The notes under the pieces: generated by a model
The model's input: the letters and a program-made list of their open reading frames with translations, nothing else
Told to the model about the DNA's origin: nothing
Databases searched by the model: none
In this document: positions 42,906 through 54,065 of the stretch, in pieces
How positions within the stretch are numbered: the first letter of the stretch is position 1
Layout: each line of letters starts with the position of its first letter
NCBI GenBank assembly: GCA_948567375.1
Contig: OX419756.1
Coordinates: 54,104,552 to 54,168,551, forward strand
Direction: 5' to 3'
Source of the DNA: Lunularia cruciata
Taxonomy: Eukaryota > Streptophyta > Marchantiopsida > Lunulariales > Lunulariaceae
DNA length: 64,000 bases
Program-made: the position numbers and the translations under genes

Positions 42906-43867
42906 TATTCATGATGATGTCTTAGTGATACACTATCTTTGCATTGGTGTTGTGGGTGGCTCAATTGGGGCCAAGGAGAGAGATCATGTTCTTCAACAAG
43001 CCAGACGGTTCAGATTGGAGTGCCGACACCTTTTGTGTGTATGGGAGGATGGTAGAGTGTGAGTAGTTTCACTTCCATCTCAGAGACCACAATTGGTCCG
43101 TCATGCTTATGAGGAGCTATGACATTTTGGAGTCAAGCGTACATATAGCTTACTCCAAATTCATTATTGGTGGTGTGGTATGCAGACCAAGGTATAGCAT
43201 TTTGTTGCTAGATGTGTGGGTCGTGACTGAGTTAGAGCAACATTCAATGCTCCTATTCCATTGCTACACCTATTACCTATCATGGGATTGGGTTACCATT
43301 GGACTTTGGACTTTGCTGGACCTTTACCGCTGATTAGGAGACATCATCAATATGTTTTGGTGATGGTGGAGCACTTCTCCAAGTGGATTGAGTTGATGGC
43401 ACTTCTTGACAAGTCTAGTGAAGGGACAACTTACTTGTTCTTGGATTGAGTTCTTAGTCATTTTGGTGCACCAGTTAAGGTTTTGACTAATCAAGGTATA
43501 GAGTTCTTGGGGGAGTTTCAGGTCTTGTGTGACAAGGCTTTGATTAATCATCATGCTACATCCCAAGATCACCCTAAGGCAGATGGCTTAGCAGAGAGAG
43601 TGGTTAAGACGGTGAAGAGAGGATTGCAAAAGTATAGTTTGCAGAGAGGCCACTTGGGAGATTGGGATCTCCAATTACCTTGGTTGGCCATGGGTTATTG
43701 ATTCAGCCAGCAAGCCTCCTTAGCATCTTTCTCTCCTTACTTCCTACTCTATGGACAAGATCCTGATTTACCTATAGCCATTCGTCAAGATGCTATTGTA
43801 GTTTTGGACTTGGATGACCTAGATGTATAGATGAGCATGTTCTTAATGGGTAGAGATCTTTTGAAGA
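42906..43867 (+). pseudogene. element B2 integrase
   Basis: Zinc-binding region at about 43080-43230 (R-H-A-Y-E-E-L, H-F-G-V-K-R-T, Cys in A-R-C-V). In the DDE core the first Asp is in L-D-F-A-G-P near 43310; the second position reads Asn in L-T-N-Q-G near 43480; the Glu is in G-L-A-E-R-V-V near 43590. The Asn would kill catalysis, whereas B1 keeps Asp there. A TGA at 43449 and others interrupt the frame. It matches B1 at 2145-2502 and 22811-23006. Confidence 0.85.
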
Positions 43868-44344
43868 GTGATGCCAATGGCCTTTGAGAACTTGGCGTTT
43901 GCTCAACATAGAGATACTTTACGCTATGCTACCATTCAAGGAGGAGGTTACAGACCCTCAATTTTTCAATTTCATCCAAGAGACTATGTATATCTACAAC
44001 AGACATCATCGATGATACTTGATGTTTCAATAGGCCGCACTATCTTGAGAGTGCATGAGGTTTTGCCATCTAGAGTCCTTATGTTGGAAGGACGTGATGG
44101 TGTTGTTTGGAGGGATCATGTGCACAATTGTGTGCCATGTCACCTCCCAAACATTGATGGTACTATGGACCCAAGCTTGGCACTTGTATGTGCAGGCTTG
44201 AGGTGTATGTTATGTGGCTCTTCTAGTGGAGCTGTTATTATGTTGGTGTGTGATAACTATTTGAGAAGATGGCATATGGCATGTATGACTCCTCCCCTCA
44301 TGGTGGTTCCTCAAGGACAATGATTATGTCCTAGATGTACTTGA
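43868..44344 (+). pseudogene. element B2 integrase tail with C-terminal PHD finger
   Basis: An open 151-codon frame runs from 43868. It contains the integrase C-terminal barrel (D-Y-V-Y-L-Q-Q, near 43980) and L-P-N-I-D-G-T-M-D-P near 44145. The PHD-like finger spans 44204-44338, with Cys codons at 44204, 44213 and 44249, Tyr at 44258 where Cys is expected, Trp-His at 44270-44275, Cys at 44282 and the last pair at 44327 and 44336. P-P-L at 44291 and V-P-x-G, then a stop in place of Trp at 44321, match the PHD end pattern. Chromoviruses usually have a chromodomain here. PHD fingers read histone H3 tails, so a targeting role is plausible. Confidence 0.78.
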
Positions 44345-44519
44345 CCTAAAGCTACTTCATTCTTTATATGGTATAGATTGCAGACATGCGACTAACGATG
44401 GGGCTCCATAGCACCCGACCTCCTGATCTTTGCCCATCATAAGGTATACCAACTACTTGGAATAGATGGCTATTTGGAGTTAGAGAGATTTAACTACCAG
44501 CTAGTGGGGCAATTATTGT
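44345..44519 (+). other. element B2 3' untranslated region and PPT
   Basis: Matches B1 26706-26883. It ends in a weak polypurine tract (AGTGGGGCAATTATTG) exactly where the LTR should start, then is broken by family-A LTR sequence. Confidence 0.6.
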
Positions 44520-45500
44520 TTTTGCTACTCATGTCCCCACTCTGCAGTGTGAACTCAGGTTCTTCCTCCTTCTCCAAGTCTTCTTCCTTGCACTTGGCCT
44601 CTCCTTTTGACTCTTTGCTTGACAACGCAAATTACCACCAAATCTTTCCTTGGGTTTACCTTTCTAGCTTTCCAAGGTCTCGCCGCTGCTACTTCTTCTT
44701 CTCCTCCTTGTCAACTCTTCTTCTTTGACTTTGGAGTGTTTACCTTCACTTGCACGCTCTGCCCTATCTCTATGTTGTACTCGTTGTTGCTTCTAATTTG
44801 CAAGATGTATTGTTGCTCCTCCGTATCAACATCTCTTCTCAAATTGGGATGGAAGTGTGATACCATCTTGTGTCTCTCCGCCGCATTGAGCAAGCTCAGC
44901 CCCAAATAAAAATCGGCTGCAAATAGCACAATGTAACGTGAAGGCGGCTTGTCTTGCAAATTCCACACCATTTGTCTTGGACGTTGGTGAAAACACTTTG
45001 CCCAATTGATTGGCTCTCCTACAAACATCTTGTGGAAGAACACCGCTTGATGTTTCATCACGTAGGTTGTTCTCTCCGGCTTTAAGATCACCATTAGTGC
45101 ACTTACAACACCTTTCCTCACATGATCTTTATAGCTCTCCACTTTGTAGCCATTCTTTGTGCGCTTTGAAGAGAAGGCATCTCTCACTTCTTGGGTTTCT
45201 TGAGCTACTTCTCCATTCCCCAAGAATGTGGCACCATGCTCTACGCATGCCTCTCTTCTGAGTACTAATCTCCAATCTGACTTTGTCCATTGAGCCAGAT
45301 TTCCTCTCTTCTCTTCTCCCTTGGGGCCATTGAGACATCTACTCTCAATGATCTCAATTATAAAACCTGGAAAACTAACATTCCAGTTCCATGCCAAGAA
45401 TGTGATCTGAAGCCTTCTCAAGACCTTGATTCTCACAATCACATCTAACCTCCAAATTGCATGAGTTCTCACTGCAAATTCAGAGTTTTTCTTTTTGGAA
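44520..45500 (-). repeat. truncated family-A LTR fragment (left part)
   Basis: Plus-strand sequence corresponds to the U3 ORF region of element A LTRs in the same orientation as 2503-6254. The expected TGTGACAACC end is missing at 44520. At about 45500 it joins C2 RNase H sequence; the LTR's other end is at 55114-55270, so C2 sits within it. Confidence 0.7.
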
Positions 45501-46036
45501 ACCATCTGCCTACTAGCATAAGCTATTGGATGATCATGCCCATCTTGGTCTAATTGACTAAGAGTGCATCCTATAGCTACATTAGAAGCATCAGTGTAGA
45601 GGATGAAAGGCTTACTCCAATCAGGTTTAGCAAGAATTGGAGCTACAACAAGGGATTGCTTGAGGTCCTCAAAAGCTTTGAGAGCCTTCTTGTCCTCCAA
45701 AATCACCATGTAATCTACACCCTTCTTCATGTAGATGGTCAATGCATAAGCCTTGTTAGAAAATGAGAAGATGAACCTCTTATAGTATCCAACCATCCCC
45801 AAGAATTGGCGTAACTTTGTCAAGCTTGAAGGGAATGGAAGGTCTGAGATTTTCCTCACTTTCTCATGATCAACTGCTATTCCATCCTTGGAGATGATGT
45901 GCCCCAAAAGTAGACCTTCTTCACATCCAAAAATGCACTTCTTTGGGTTGAGTGATGCATTTGCCTCATCCAAGCGTTGCAAGACCTTGATTAGGTGCTC
46001 AAAGTGCCTCCTTGCTCCCATAGACACAAAAGTCAT
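44711..46036 (-). CDS. in-frame chimera of C2 RT/RNase H and the A LTR ORF
   Basis: 441-codon uninterrupted minus-strand frame. Residues 1 to about 178 are C2 pol: the end of RT, L-G-H-I-I-S-K-D-G, and RNase H up to Y-A-S-R-Q-M-V-S. From about residue 185 it is the family-A LTR ORF (T-F-L-A-W-N-W-N, V-F-F-H-K-M-F, F-Y-L-G-L-S-L-L). The junction is near 45490-45503. The fusion probably arose by deletion or recombination. Nothing indicates it is expressed or functional; it does show that the A LTR ORF has no stop across more than 250 codons in this copy. Confidence 0.7.
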   Translation of the reverse strand: MTFVSMGARRHFEHLIKVLQRLDEANASLNPKKCIFGCEEGLLLGHIISKDGIAVDHEKVRKISDLPFPSSLTKLRQFLGMVGYYKRFIFSFSNKAYALTIYMKKGVDYMVILEDKKALKAFEDLKQSLVVAPILAKPDWSKPFILYTDASNVAIGCTLSQLDQDGHDHPIAYASRQMVSKKKNSEFAVRTHAIWRLDVIVRIKVLRRLQITFLAWNWNVSFPGFIIEIIESRCLNGPKGEEKRGNLAQWTKSDWRLVLRREACVEHGATFLGNGEVAQETQEVRDAFSSKRTKNGYKVESYKDHVRKGVVSALMVILKPERTTYVMKHQAVFFHKMFVGEPINWAKCFHQRPRQMVWNLQDKPPSRYIVLFAADFYLGLSLLNAAERHKMVSHFHPNLRRDVDTEEQQYILQIRSNNEYNIEIGQSVQVKVNTPKSKKKS

Positions 46037-46807
46037 TAATGAAGTCTCTCACAAATTTCCCAATGAAACGTTCAAATACCTTGTTCATGAACCATTGGAA
46101 TGTGGATGGAGCATTGCAAAGCCCAAAAGGCATGACCTTGAAAGCGTAAGTTCCCCAACGTGTGGTGAATGTGGTGAGTTGTTGATGCTCTGGTGCAATC
46201 TTGATTTGGTTATATCCACTATAACCATCTCCAAAACTGTAGCTCTCATGACCTGCAACCTCCTCCAAGATCTCATCAATGAATGGAAATGGGTAGTAGT
46301 TCTTCTTGGTAACAGCATTGAGCTTCTTGTAATCCACACATACCTAAAGCTTGCCATCTTTTCTTCACAATGACAATTGGAGACACCCATTCTAAATTCT
46401 CTACCTCAAAGATAAATCCAGCCTCCTTGAGCTTATCAATCTCCTCCTTCACAACCAAAGATATTGGTGGGCTAATGCTGACGTTGTTTTTGGCGCATTG
46501 GTCTTGCATGTGATTCCACCTCTATCTTGTGCTCCTCCGAGGTGACTTCCTTCAAATCCTTGTAATTGAAAACAAAAACATGGATGAACTTGCAGAAAAT
46601 CTCCTCAAATCTCACCTTCTTCTCCTTGATAACATTTGGGCCATACTTGAGGGTAGCTAACCTTCTCTCTACCTCCTCAAGTGTCAATGGTGATTTATCT
46701 AGGTCCCTCAAAACCTTTGGCTTAGATGCAAAATCCATAGCACACAAAGGATACATATTTGAATCAGATTCATATTCATCCTCCTCCGTGGAAGTCTCCT
46801 CTTCCAT
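45500..46807 (-). pseudogene. C2 pol: reverse transcriptase part
   Basis: Fragments in three frames (46807-46472, 46509-46276, 46337-45999) continue into the chimeric ORF. They match C1 pol residues of about 130-568. The RT box reads F-I-N-D-F-C-V-Y-G, so the first catalytic Asp has become Asn. It is interrupted upstream by the solo A LTR at 46813. Confidence 0.85.
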
Positions 46808-46812
46808 GCTTG

Positions 46813-48705
46813 TATGGTACACACATTTTTCATTTTGGACGAGTTTTGAAGAAGAAGTGCCTTGCTGAAACCAAATTGAAACCAAATGGAGAAGAAATAA
46901 GAGGAAATTTGTATTTTGATCAAGCCCGAGGAAGACGACTTTGTCAAATGAAGACCGACTCAGCCAAGATTGAAAGAGGGCAAACCCAAAGGAGGGAAAG
47001 AAGTTGCAAGTCAGGATTCTTGCGGGGGACATATCTCAATGTTCACAAGTCCAAATCAAGCATGCTATATCTTGTTGGAAGCGTCTCATTTAGAGATTTG
47101 TTTGCCACCAAAATCGCAAAGTTTAGAGATCTGTAGAAGAAGTTACAATTATTTGAAGTTTTGGGAGTAAATGTACAAAGTAGTTTAGTGTCTTTGGGTT
47201 GGCGTCTTCGGACTTGAGACTTGAGATTTTGGACTTCGGACTTGAGACTTGAAACTTTGGACTTTGGACTTCATGTTTACACAACTTTGGGTTTGAAGCT
47301 TCTTCACCTCAAGACAAAGATGATTGTATCTGAGATAGTCGGACCGCGGAATGCAATGAAGATGACTTCGGGAATCTTGCCAGAGGCATTAGGAGAGTTA
47401 GGATAGAGAAAGAATAGATAGTTAGGATACCCATGACTTCAATTTCAGTTTTGATTGAAGATGGAATAGGAATTGAAGGAGAAGTAGCAGTAGTGAATAA
47501 ACCCGAAGTGCAAGATTGGATTGTAAGTGTCTTTGGGTCAGTAACATGAGTGATTAAGGGAAAGTGGGTTACAAATTGAAGGTGTAGATAGTGTACCCAT
47601 GCTTTCAATTACAATTTTTGATGAAGATATAGTAGAATTAGCAAAGGAATTGATTGTAATTAGACCTGATGTTGTAGAAGTAGGAATTCAGGTGTCATCG
47701 GACTTGTTATTTGACACATTAGAGAAGAGTGGGTTAGGAGATAAAGAGTTAGATAAGTCACTCCTTAGTGCAATTGTAATTCCTAGTGTAGAAGTAGTAG
47801 AATTAGTGCAGGAATTGGTAGAATTAGCTATACCCAAAGAAGGAGAAGTACTAGGAAGATCATCGGGTTTGAAAGCTGATGATGAGGTAGACATCGGATC
47901 GGTGTAAGTATCAATATTGAGATAGGAAGAGGCAGATATGAAGAGATGGATTGTCAGTTTGGATCTGCAAGTAGGAAAAAATATTAGGAAGTGGTGCATA
48001 AGTAGGAAGAACTGCCGTTTGCTTCAGTATTTAAGGGAAGCAATCGCAGTATTATGTTGTTAAGTATTCAAATTTCTGAAGATAGATAAAGCAAAGTGTT
48101 GTTTTCAATGCTTGTCGCTTGAGCTTAATTCCAATTGTCAATTCCGTGTTTGTGTTTGTGAGTGTGGAGAATTCCAAAGTGCAAGTCAGTGTATCTGTGG
48201 ATGTTAGATTCTGCAGCTTTGATCTTCATTCTGTATGTTTGATCTTGAGTGAAGTGCATTGGAGCAATGCCTTGACAGATCTGAGAGGAATTGTAGTGTT
48301 GGTAGTATTTTGCATTTGGAAGTGCAGCACAAAGTTGATGTGAAGCAATTTCGATCAAGGAAGTTGTGCCTTCAATGGAGGGATGGAACACAATTCTACG
48401 GCAAAATCGTTCTTCGTAGTGAAGTGCCGTCTTTGGGAGAATCTGAATCATCACAATCAAGAGTTGTTTGGACAGAATTTGCTATGTTGTGATTATGTGT
48501 GTGTGTATTTGTGACAAGTTGTCAATTTATGAGCTTGTTACTCTCTTTTGGGTGTAGTTTCTACCTGAGAGATTAAAGAAGAAATCAAGAAGAACTACAA
48601 TGTTATTGTTTGACTTTGTATTTGACCAATTGTGAATTGTATCTCTACAAGAACGAACTTTACTTACCCAATTACCACAAAAGTGATATTTGCCAGGTTG
48701 TCACA
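46813..48705 (+). repeat. solo LTR of family A, short form (1893 bp)
   Basis: Plus orientation with a degenerate start (TATGGTACACACA for TGTGGTACCCACA), ending GGTTGTCACA. GCTTG flanks it exactly at 46808-46812 and 48706-48710. It contains a 102-codon acidic frame at 47599-47907 that matches the tail of the LTR ORF (D-T-L-E-K-S-G-L-G-D, E-V-D-I-G-S). The N-terminal domain is absent, as in 40119-42041, so these two form a short-LTR subfamily. Confidence 0.92.
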
Positions 48706-48710
48706 GCTTG

Positions 48711-50592
48711 TGTCCACACCTGAAACTCCTTCAGAATCTGATTCTCAATAATCAGAAGATGGTGTATCTAAATGTGAAGTGTTGGTGGTGTTAGTCACAA
48801 GGACTATGACTCTATGGTTTGATGGCCCAATCCTCAAGTACCCTTTGTGCCATCAATCAGTTGTGCGTGCTGCTCTCAACCATGGCCTCCCAAGAAGTAA
48901 GTCATAGCTTGAATCCTTCAAGACTTGGAAAGTCATGAGATTTTGAACTCCCATAATTGAAACTACCGCTTTATCCATCACCCCTATTGGTGGAACTTGT
49001 TGCTTGTTTGCCATGCTCACCACAAATGTTGAAGGTCTTGAGTGTATCATACCCAACTTCTTCATCACCTTTTCTGCTGATCCTCTATCAACAAGTGCAT
49101 CTTTGATATTGTGACCATTCACTCTCACATCAATTTTGGAAGCATATTCATAAGCCTCCCATGGTGCTGGTTTGGCATCCACCACCCCCATTGATAATAG
49201 AGATTTTGCCTTCTTCTTCCTCTTGCTCCTTGTAGAACTCAAACCACCTCTAAGCTCCTTTCTCAAGGTAGGGTTCAAAGCAATCAATTGGCCCACTGTG
49301 ATGTTAGCCTTGTGGCTACCAACATCCTCCAACACATTGTAATTCCACTGTTGCTTTGAAATCAAGAAATCCTCTATCTCCAACTTCTTCCTTGGAGTCT
49401 TTGTTGTTGATGGTGTTGAGGTGCGAGTGCTCCTAGTAGATATAAGAGTATCCTTGCTTGGAGTAAATCCTTGAGAAGAATGAACATCCTTTGCAAAACA
49501 AGCTCTCTTCTTCTCTTGTGCCAAAAGCTCCAAATTAAGACCCTTGGAGTTTGAGCACTCTCCCTTCTCATACTTGCTCTCAACCACATCTATGGATGTT
49601 GTCCCCTTACCTTTGTTGGGATTAGGAGCCACTTGGGTTTCACTACCTCCTTCTTTCCTTCTATTGGCTCCCTCATAACCCCTTCCTCCATGGTAAGTGG
49701 AATTTGGGCAATTCCTTTGGATATGGCCTCTTCCCTCACAACCAAAACAATTTCTATCATTGAAATTGTTGGCTGGTTGACCTCCTCTATATGGATATTT
49801 TCCATAACTCCTAGGCTCTCTCTCTACATTTTGATCTACCTCTCTCTTCTCCCATAGTTGTACCACATTGATCTTGAGATCCGCAAGTTGTTATGTGATG
49901 GCTTGAACTAGATCTTTTGGTGGAGGTGCAAGAATTGGAGCAACTACTACTTGTGGTGCAACCCTTGTCACCAGGGAATCAGAAGTTCCACCATACTTGT
50001 AGCCTTGAGGAGGATGCACAACCTCCTTCACCACCAAATCACTCTCATCTCCTTCCAATCTCTCCTCCATATGAATTGCGATCTTGATAGCTTCAACCTT
50101 GGAAGAAGGTTTCTCATATCTCACCTTGCTTCTTATTTGTGGTCTCAACCCTCCCACAAAATTCTTGGTGAGCATGGCCCCTATGCCAGTCATTGTAGTC
50201 TCCACATCATCCCCACCCTTCCTCAACACTATGCAAAATCTGGACTCTAACTTTTCTACTCTTTCCACATAGACTCTCATTTTCTCTCCATCTCCTTGTT
50301 TGAGAAAGGTAACCTCACTCATCAATCTCTTATAACTCTCATCCAAAAGAAAGTTCTCAATGAGTGCTGAAGTCAAAGTCTCCCAAGACTCTTCTTCTCC
50401 ATCTCTCCTCTCTCTCTTTTGGTATTCTGACTCATACCATGTAAGTGTTGCATCTTCAAAGAAATCTGGTAATAATGAGGCCCACTCATTCTTCCTCCTC
50501 TCATTGTTTCCTATGCAAGCTCTCTTGAAGTCTCTCACAAAAGCCTCTACATCTTCTCCATCCTTGCCAAAGAAATCTGGAAGTTTTCCCAT
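48711..50592 (-). pseudogene. C2 gag and protease
   Basis: Capsid frame 50592-49891 and, after a stop near 49890, frame 49866-48853 with the knuckle C-F-G-C-E-G-R-G-H ... C and the protease. The active site reads A-L-V-D-R-G-S-A, with Ser at the position of the TAA in C1. L-L-L-G-R-P-W-L follows. A short deletion follows the active site compared with C1. The frame continues to the solo LTR at 48705. Confidence 0.85.
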
Positions 50593-50860
50593 CTTAACCC
50601 CTCACTATCTTTCTTTTCTATCAATTTTTTTTCTCTTTTCTTTTCTCTCACTCTATTACTAATAGAGTATATACATGACTAACACTATCTGAAATAATCC
50701 ACTCTAGGGAACACAAAAGGTTCAGGTTGCTCCAAGATTTCTATAGCAACATCGAATCCTAGAGTGCATATTAATCTAACTCTCATGGATAGTTTATCCA
50801 TAAGTTGAAAGATTATCTCCATCACTAATCTTGAGAACTAGTTGATGAAGGTGGTAGTAT

Positions 50861-51465
50861 TTATGTAGCTGTACTAAGAGTCTCTCCAAGATCCTTCACC
50901 AAAGTCTCCAAAAGTGATTTTACTCCACTACACTCATGTCCTTTTGGAAGTCCTTCAACTCCACAAACCTCACACAACTCCTTGGTCTTAAATCTTCTCC
51001 CTCCCAATCTTGGTGAAGAAGGTCCAACATGCAAACCCAAGTCAAGTAAGCCTCTCCTTTCCCTCAATCTCTTGCTCTCAAATCAATGGACATGGACTTG
51101 CCTTATGTCCCTTCTCTTCACATAGAAAGCACTTAGACTCACTCTTTCCTCCAAGTGGTGTAGGTTTTTGGATACTCTCAACACTCTCTTCAAATTCTAT
51201 TGTAAACTCTTTTCTCCTCAAATCCACCCCTACAATCACTTCAAACCCTTTGGGAACCTTGCATAGTCTCAATTTCCACTCTTGATGACCCTCCATGTTC
51301 CCAAGTTGAATCTAAACACTCAAACATGCTTTTTGTTGCTCTCAAGATGTACAAAATCACCTCAAAGACATCATAATGAACTAAAGGGTATAAAAATGGA
51401 TCTTGGTTCTCTAATATAAGTTCAGCCCTCTCCTCTCCTAATGTTCTCTCCAAGTGAGCTCTCAT
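50861..51465 (-). pseudogene. C2 leader zinc-finger ORF, broken
   Basis: Pieces 51465-51241, 51296-51078 and 51067-50861 align with the extra ORF of C1, including C-F-L-C ... H ... C and C-E-V-C ... H-E-C. The upstream part (E-R-T-L-G-E-E-R) joins the downstream part after loss of about 610 bp present in C1. Conservation of both zinc clusters in two diverged copies supports a real protein in the family. Confidence 0.6.
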
Positions 51466-51545
51466 AGACTCCTTCTGCCTAATGTAGAATTAAACACGGA
51501 ACATTATCTTGCCTTCTAGAGAGGTCCCGACAATGGAACCAAAAA

Positions 51546-51879
51546 TGTGAGTCGGCTTGTCTCTCACTCAAGATGAACCTTTGATGGCTATTATGGTAGC
51601 GCACCATGGACTAAGAAGGCAAGGAACCCCAACTCCATCATACTCCTCCAAGGCTAACACTCCAAGACTCAAGACATTGCTCACTAGAGAACTCAATGAG
51701 AGAGAGATAGTTGCAAATGAAAGGATAATGAGTACTTCCTCATCCCTTGTTTATATACTTGTGAAATAGTTATGCTCCAAAGTTACTAATTACTAGAGTA
51801 ACTCAAGTTACTAGGCTAAAAGTCAAGTAAAGTCAAAAAGTAAAAAGGAATATCCATTCACATGTGCATATTCCACTAG
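51546..51879 (-). repeat. C2 5' LTR, inner part
   Basis: Starts TGTGAGTCGGC next to the leader and matches the C1 LTR up to the ACTAG target site, where a solo A LTR entered. It continues at 54757-55113. Confidence 0.9.
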
Positions 51880-52233
51880 TGTTGTACCCACATGTTTTGT
51901 ATTTCTATGGTTAGTAGTGATTAAGAGACAAAGTAAGCACAAAAAATTCAAATTGCGGACAAAGAAGGGGCGAAAGTGACTTTGGAGGAAAGCCGAAGAA
52001 GCTGACATCAGATCCGATGATGGAGGTGCTCGGAAGAGGAGTACGCCGGAAAAAGGCCAAAGATCATCATCTTCAGGTTGGAAGACGCAAGAAAGATGAA
52101 GACCGTTTAACAACCTCTGTACATGGCAAGAAAGTACATTTCAAGAAACGGCGGAGGCAGAGTAAGCATGTCTTGACAGTGACCGGGACTGCACGCAGAA
52201 GAGAGAAATTCATAGACTAAAATCGACTAAAGA

Positions 52234-53758
52234 ATGACTGCGATTTGGGGCAATATAAAATTGCGACTGCGCAAGGGGAAGTTGAAACCTCTGAGTAAAT
52301 TTCCAATTCCTTTGAGTAGTCGTCCTGCAGTAATGTGTGTCCGAAAGCCCATTGAGAGTGAGATTTTCCGGAACCCTGAGGGAGTTAGAGTGTCTCATCC
52401 AAGAGAGGGTCTGATTTTCCAACAGCGTAGAACAAGAGAACAAATCATGGCGAAGAAGGTGGCCAACGCGCTAGTAGTGAGAGGTTTTGCAATCCAAAGA
52501 GTAGATGTAGTAGCTAGAATCGAAGTCTTGGTTAGACTTTGTATTACATTTTTAGCATGGAACTGGAATTTCAGTTTCCCGGGGGTAATGGCAGAGATTG
52601 CTGCTAGTAATTGTGAGGAGGGTCCCGAGGTGGAAGGGAAGAAAGGCAATCCGGCTCGATGGATTGAGTTGGATTGGAAGTTAGTCTTGGGGAGAGAAGC
52701 AGGAGAGCCGACAGGGATCACCTTCTATCAGAAGTGTGATGCTGTAGAAGAGACGACGGAGATCTGTAACTCGTTTTTTGCTCCAAGAACCACGAATGGT
52801 TACAAGGTGGAATCCTATCGGGACCCAATCCAAAGAAGTATCATGGGGGCGATGATGGCCATGTTCAAGCCCGAATGAATGACCTACGTGACCTTACAAC
52901 AAGTGGTCTTCTTCCATCAAATGTTTGCAGGAGTTCTAGTGAATTGGGCAAAGTGCTTCCATCACCAAACAAGGCAGATGGTGGTGAATTGGAGAACGGG
53001 CTCGCCACCGCATTATTTTGCACCGTTCGCGACTCATTTCTACTTCGGGCTGAACTTGCTGTCCAAAGACAAGCGTCATCGTATGGTGTCGCACATGCAC
53101 CCCAATTTGAGATGGGAAGCAGACGATGAGGAGCGCCAGTATATACTTCATCTGCGAGTGAATGATGAGTACTTTGCAAGGACGGGACAGTGGAAAATTG
53201 AAGATATTACCAGTTCAAAGACAAAGAAGCAAAGTAAACCCAAAGAAGCCAAGACGTCTCCCATGCAAAGAAAGACTTGGCGGCTGATGTTGAAGACCGC
53301 TAAAGTCGTAAGAGGGGCATCATTGGGATTGGAGTCTGAAGAGGAAACTGAGTCACAAGAAGAGGACTCGGAAGAAGAAGAGCTCACCTTGAAAAGTGAG
53401 GAGTCTGGTGAGTGAAGTGAAGGAGTTGCAAGAACAACAAGTCCAAAGAAGCGCGGAAGTGGAAGAACTTTGGAGGGAGGAAAGCTCAAAGAAGAAAACG
53501 CTGAGCATGCTACAAGGGAGTTGTGCCAAGAAGGAGAGGGAATTGCAGAGGCAAGCCCGAGAATTGAAGGAGCAGGCAATGTGGTTGAGCAAAATGAAGG
53601 AGGAAGTGAGTGATGTGCGCATCGAGAATGTCCATTTTAAGGTGATGAACATTGTGATAGAGCAGGAGTTGGACAGCTTGAAGAAGAGTGCCGCAGCAAA
53701 AGATCAAGCATGGCAGAGAGAGTTGGCGACCAGACAAGAAGAAGAAGAGCGATTGTGA
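52234..53758 (+). pseudogene. LTR-encoded multi-domain ORF of family A (best copy)
   Basis: 52234-53415 is one frame with a single TGA at 52876-52878, where other copies have an Arg codon or a different stop. The N-terminal third is basic (K-L-R-L-R-K-G-K). A globular region follows with F-L-A-W-N-W-N-F-S-F-P-G, a G-R-E-A-G-E loop, V-V-F-F-H-Q-M-F and F-Y-F-G-L-N-L-L. Then comes a Glu/Ser-rich acidic tract at about 53325-53410. After a frameshift, 53396-53758 encodes a heptad-rich coiled coil (E-L-Q-R-Q-A-R-E-L-K-E-Q). No transmembrane segment or signal peptide is visible. Function unknown; a gag-like or plant-transposon accessory protein is conceivable. Confidence 0.65.
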
Positions 53759-54058
53759 GAACTTGTCAAGAGCGCAGAACGGCAGAGTATGCAGTATGCA
53801 AAGTAGAAGAAGATGTTGGCTGTAGAATACAAAGACGAGTTGAAGATGTATCTTTGTGTTGAAGAAGAAGAAGGTGAAATAGTAGGAAGATCATTGGGTT
53901 TGGAAACCAATGATGAGGTAGTCATTGGATCGAGATAAGTGTCAATTTTGAGATAGGAAGAGGTAGATATGAAACGATAAACTATCATTTAGGATCTGCA
54001 AGTAGGAAAAGATGTTAGGAAGTGGTGCCTAGGTAGGCAAGTTTTCCGTTTGCTTTAG

Positions 54059-54065
54059 TATTTAA
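54059..54065 (+). promoter_or_regulatory. TATA-like box of long A LTR
   Basis: TATTTAA, in the same place relative to the LTR end as in 3173-3179 and near 48029. It follows the LTR ORF, which places the ORF in U3. Confidence 0.5.
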
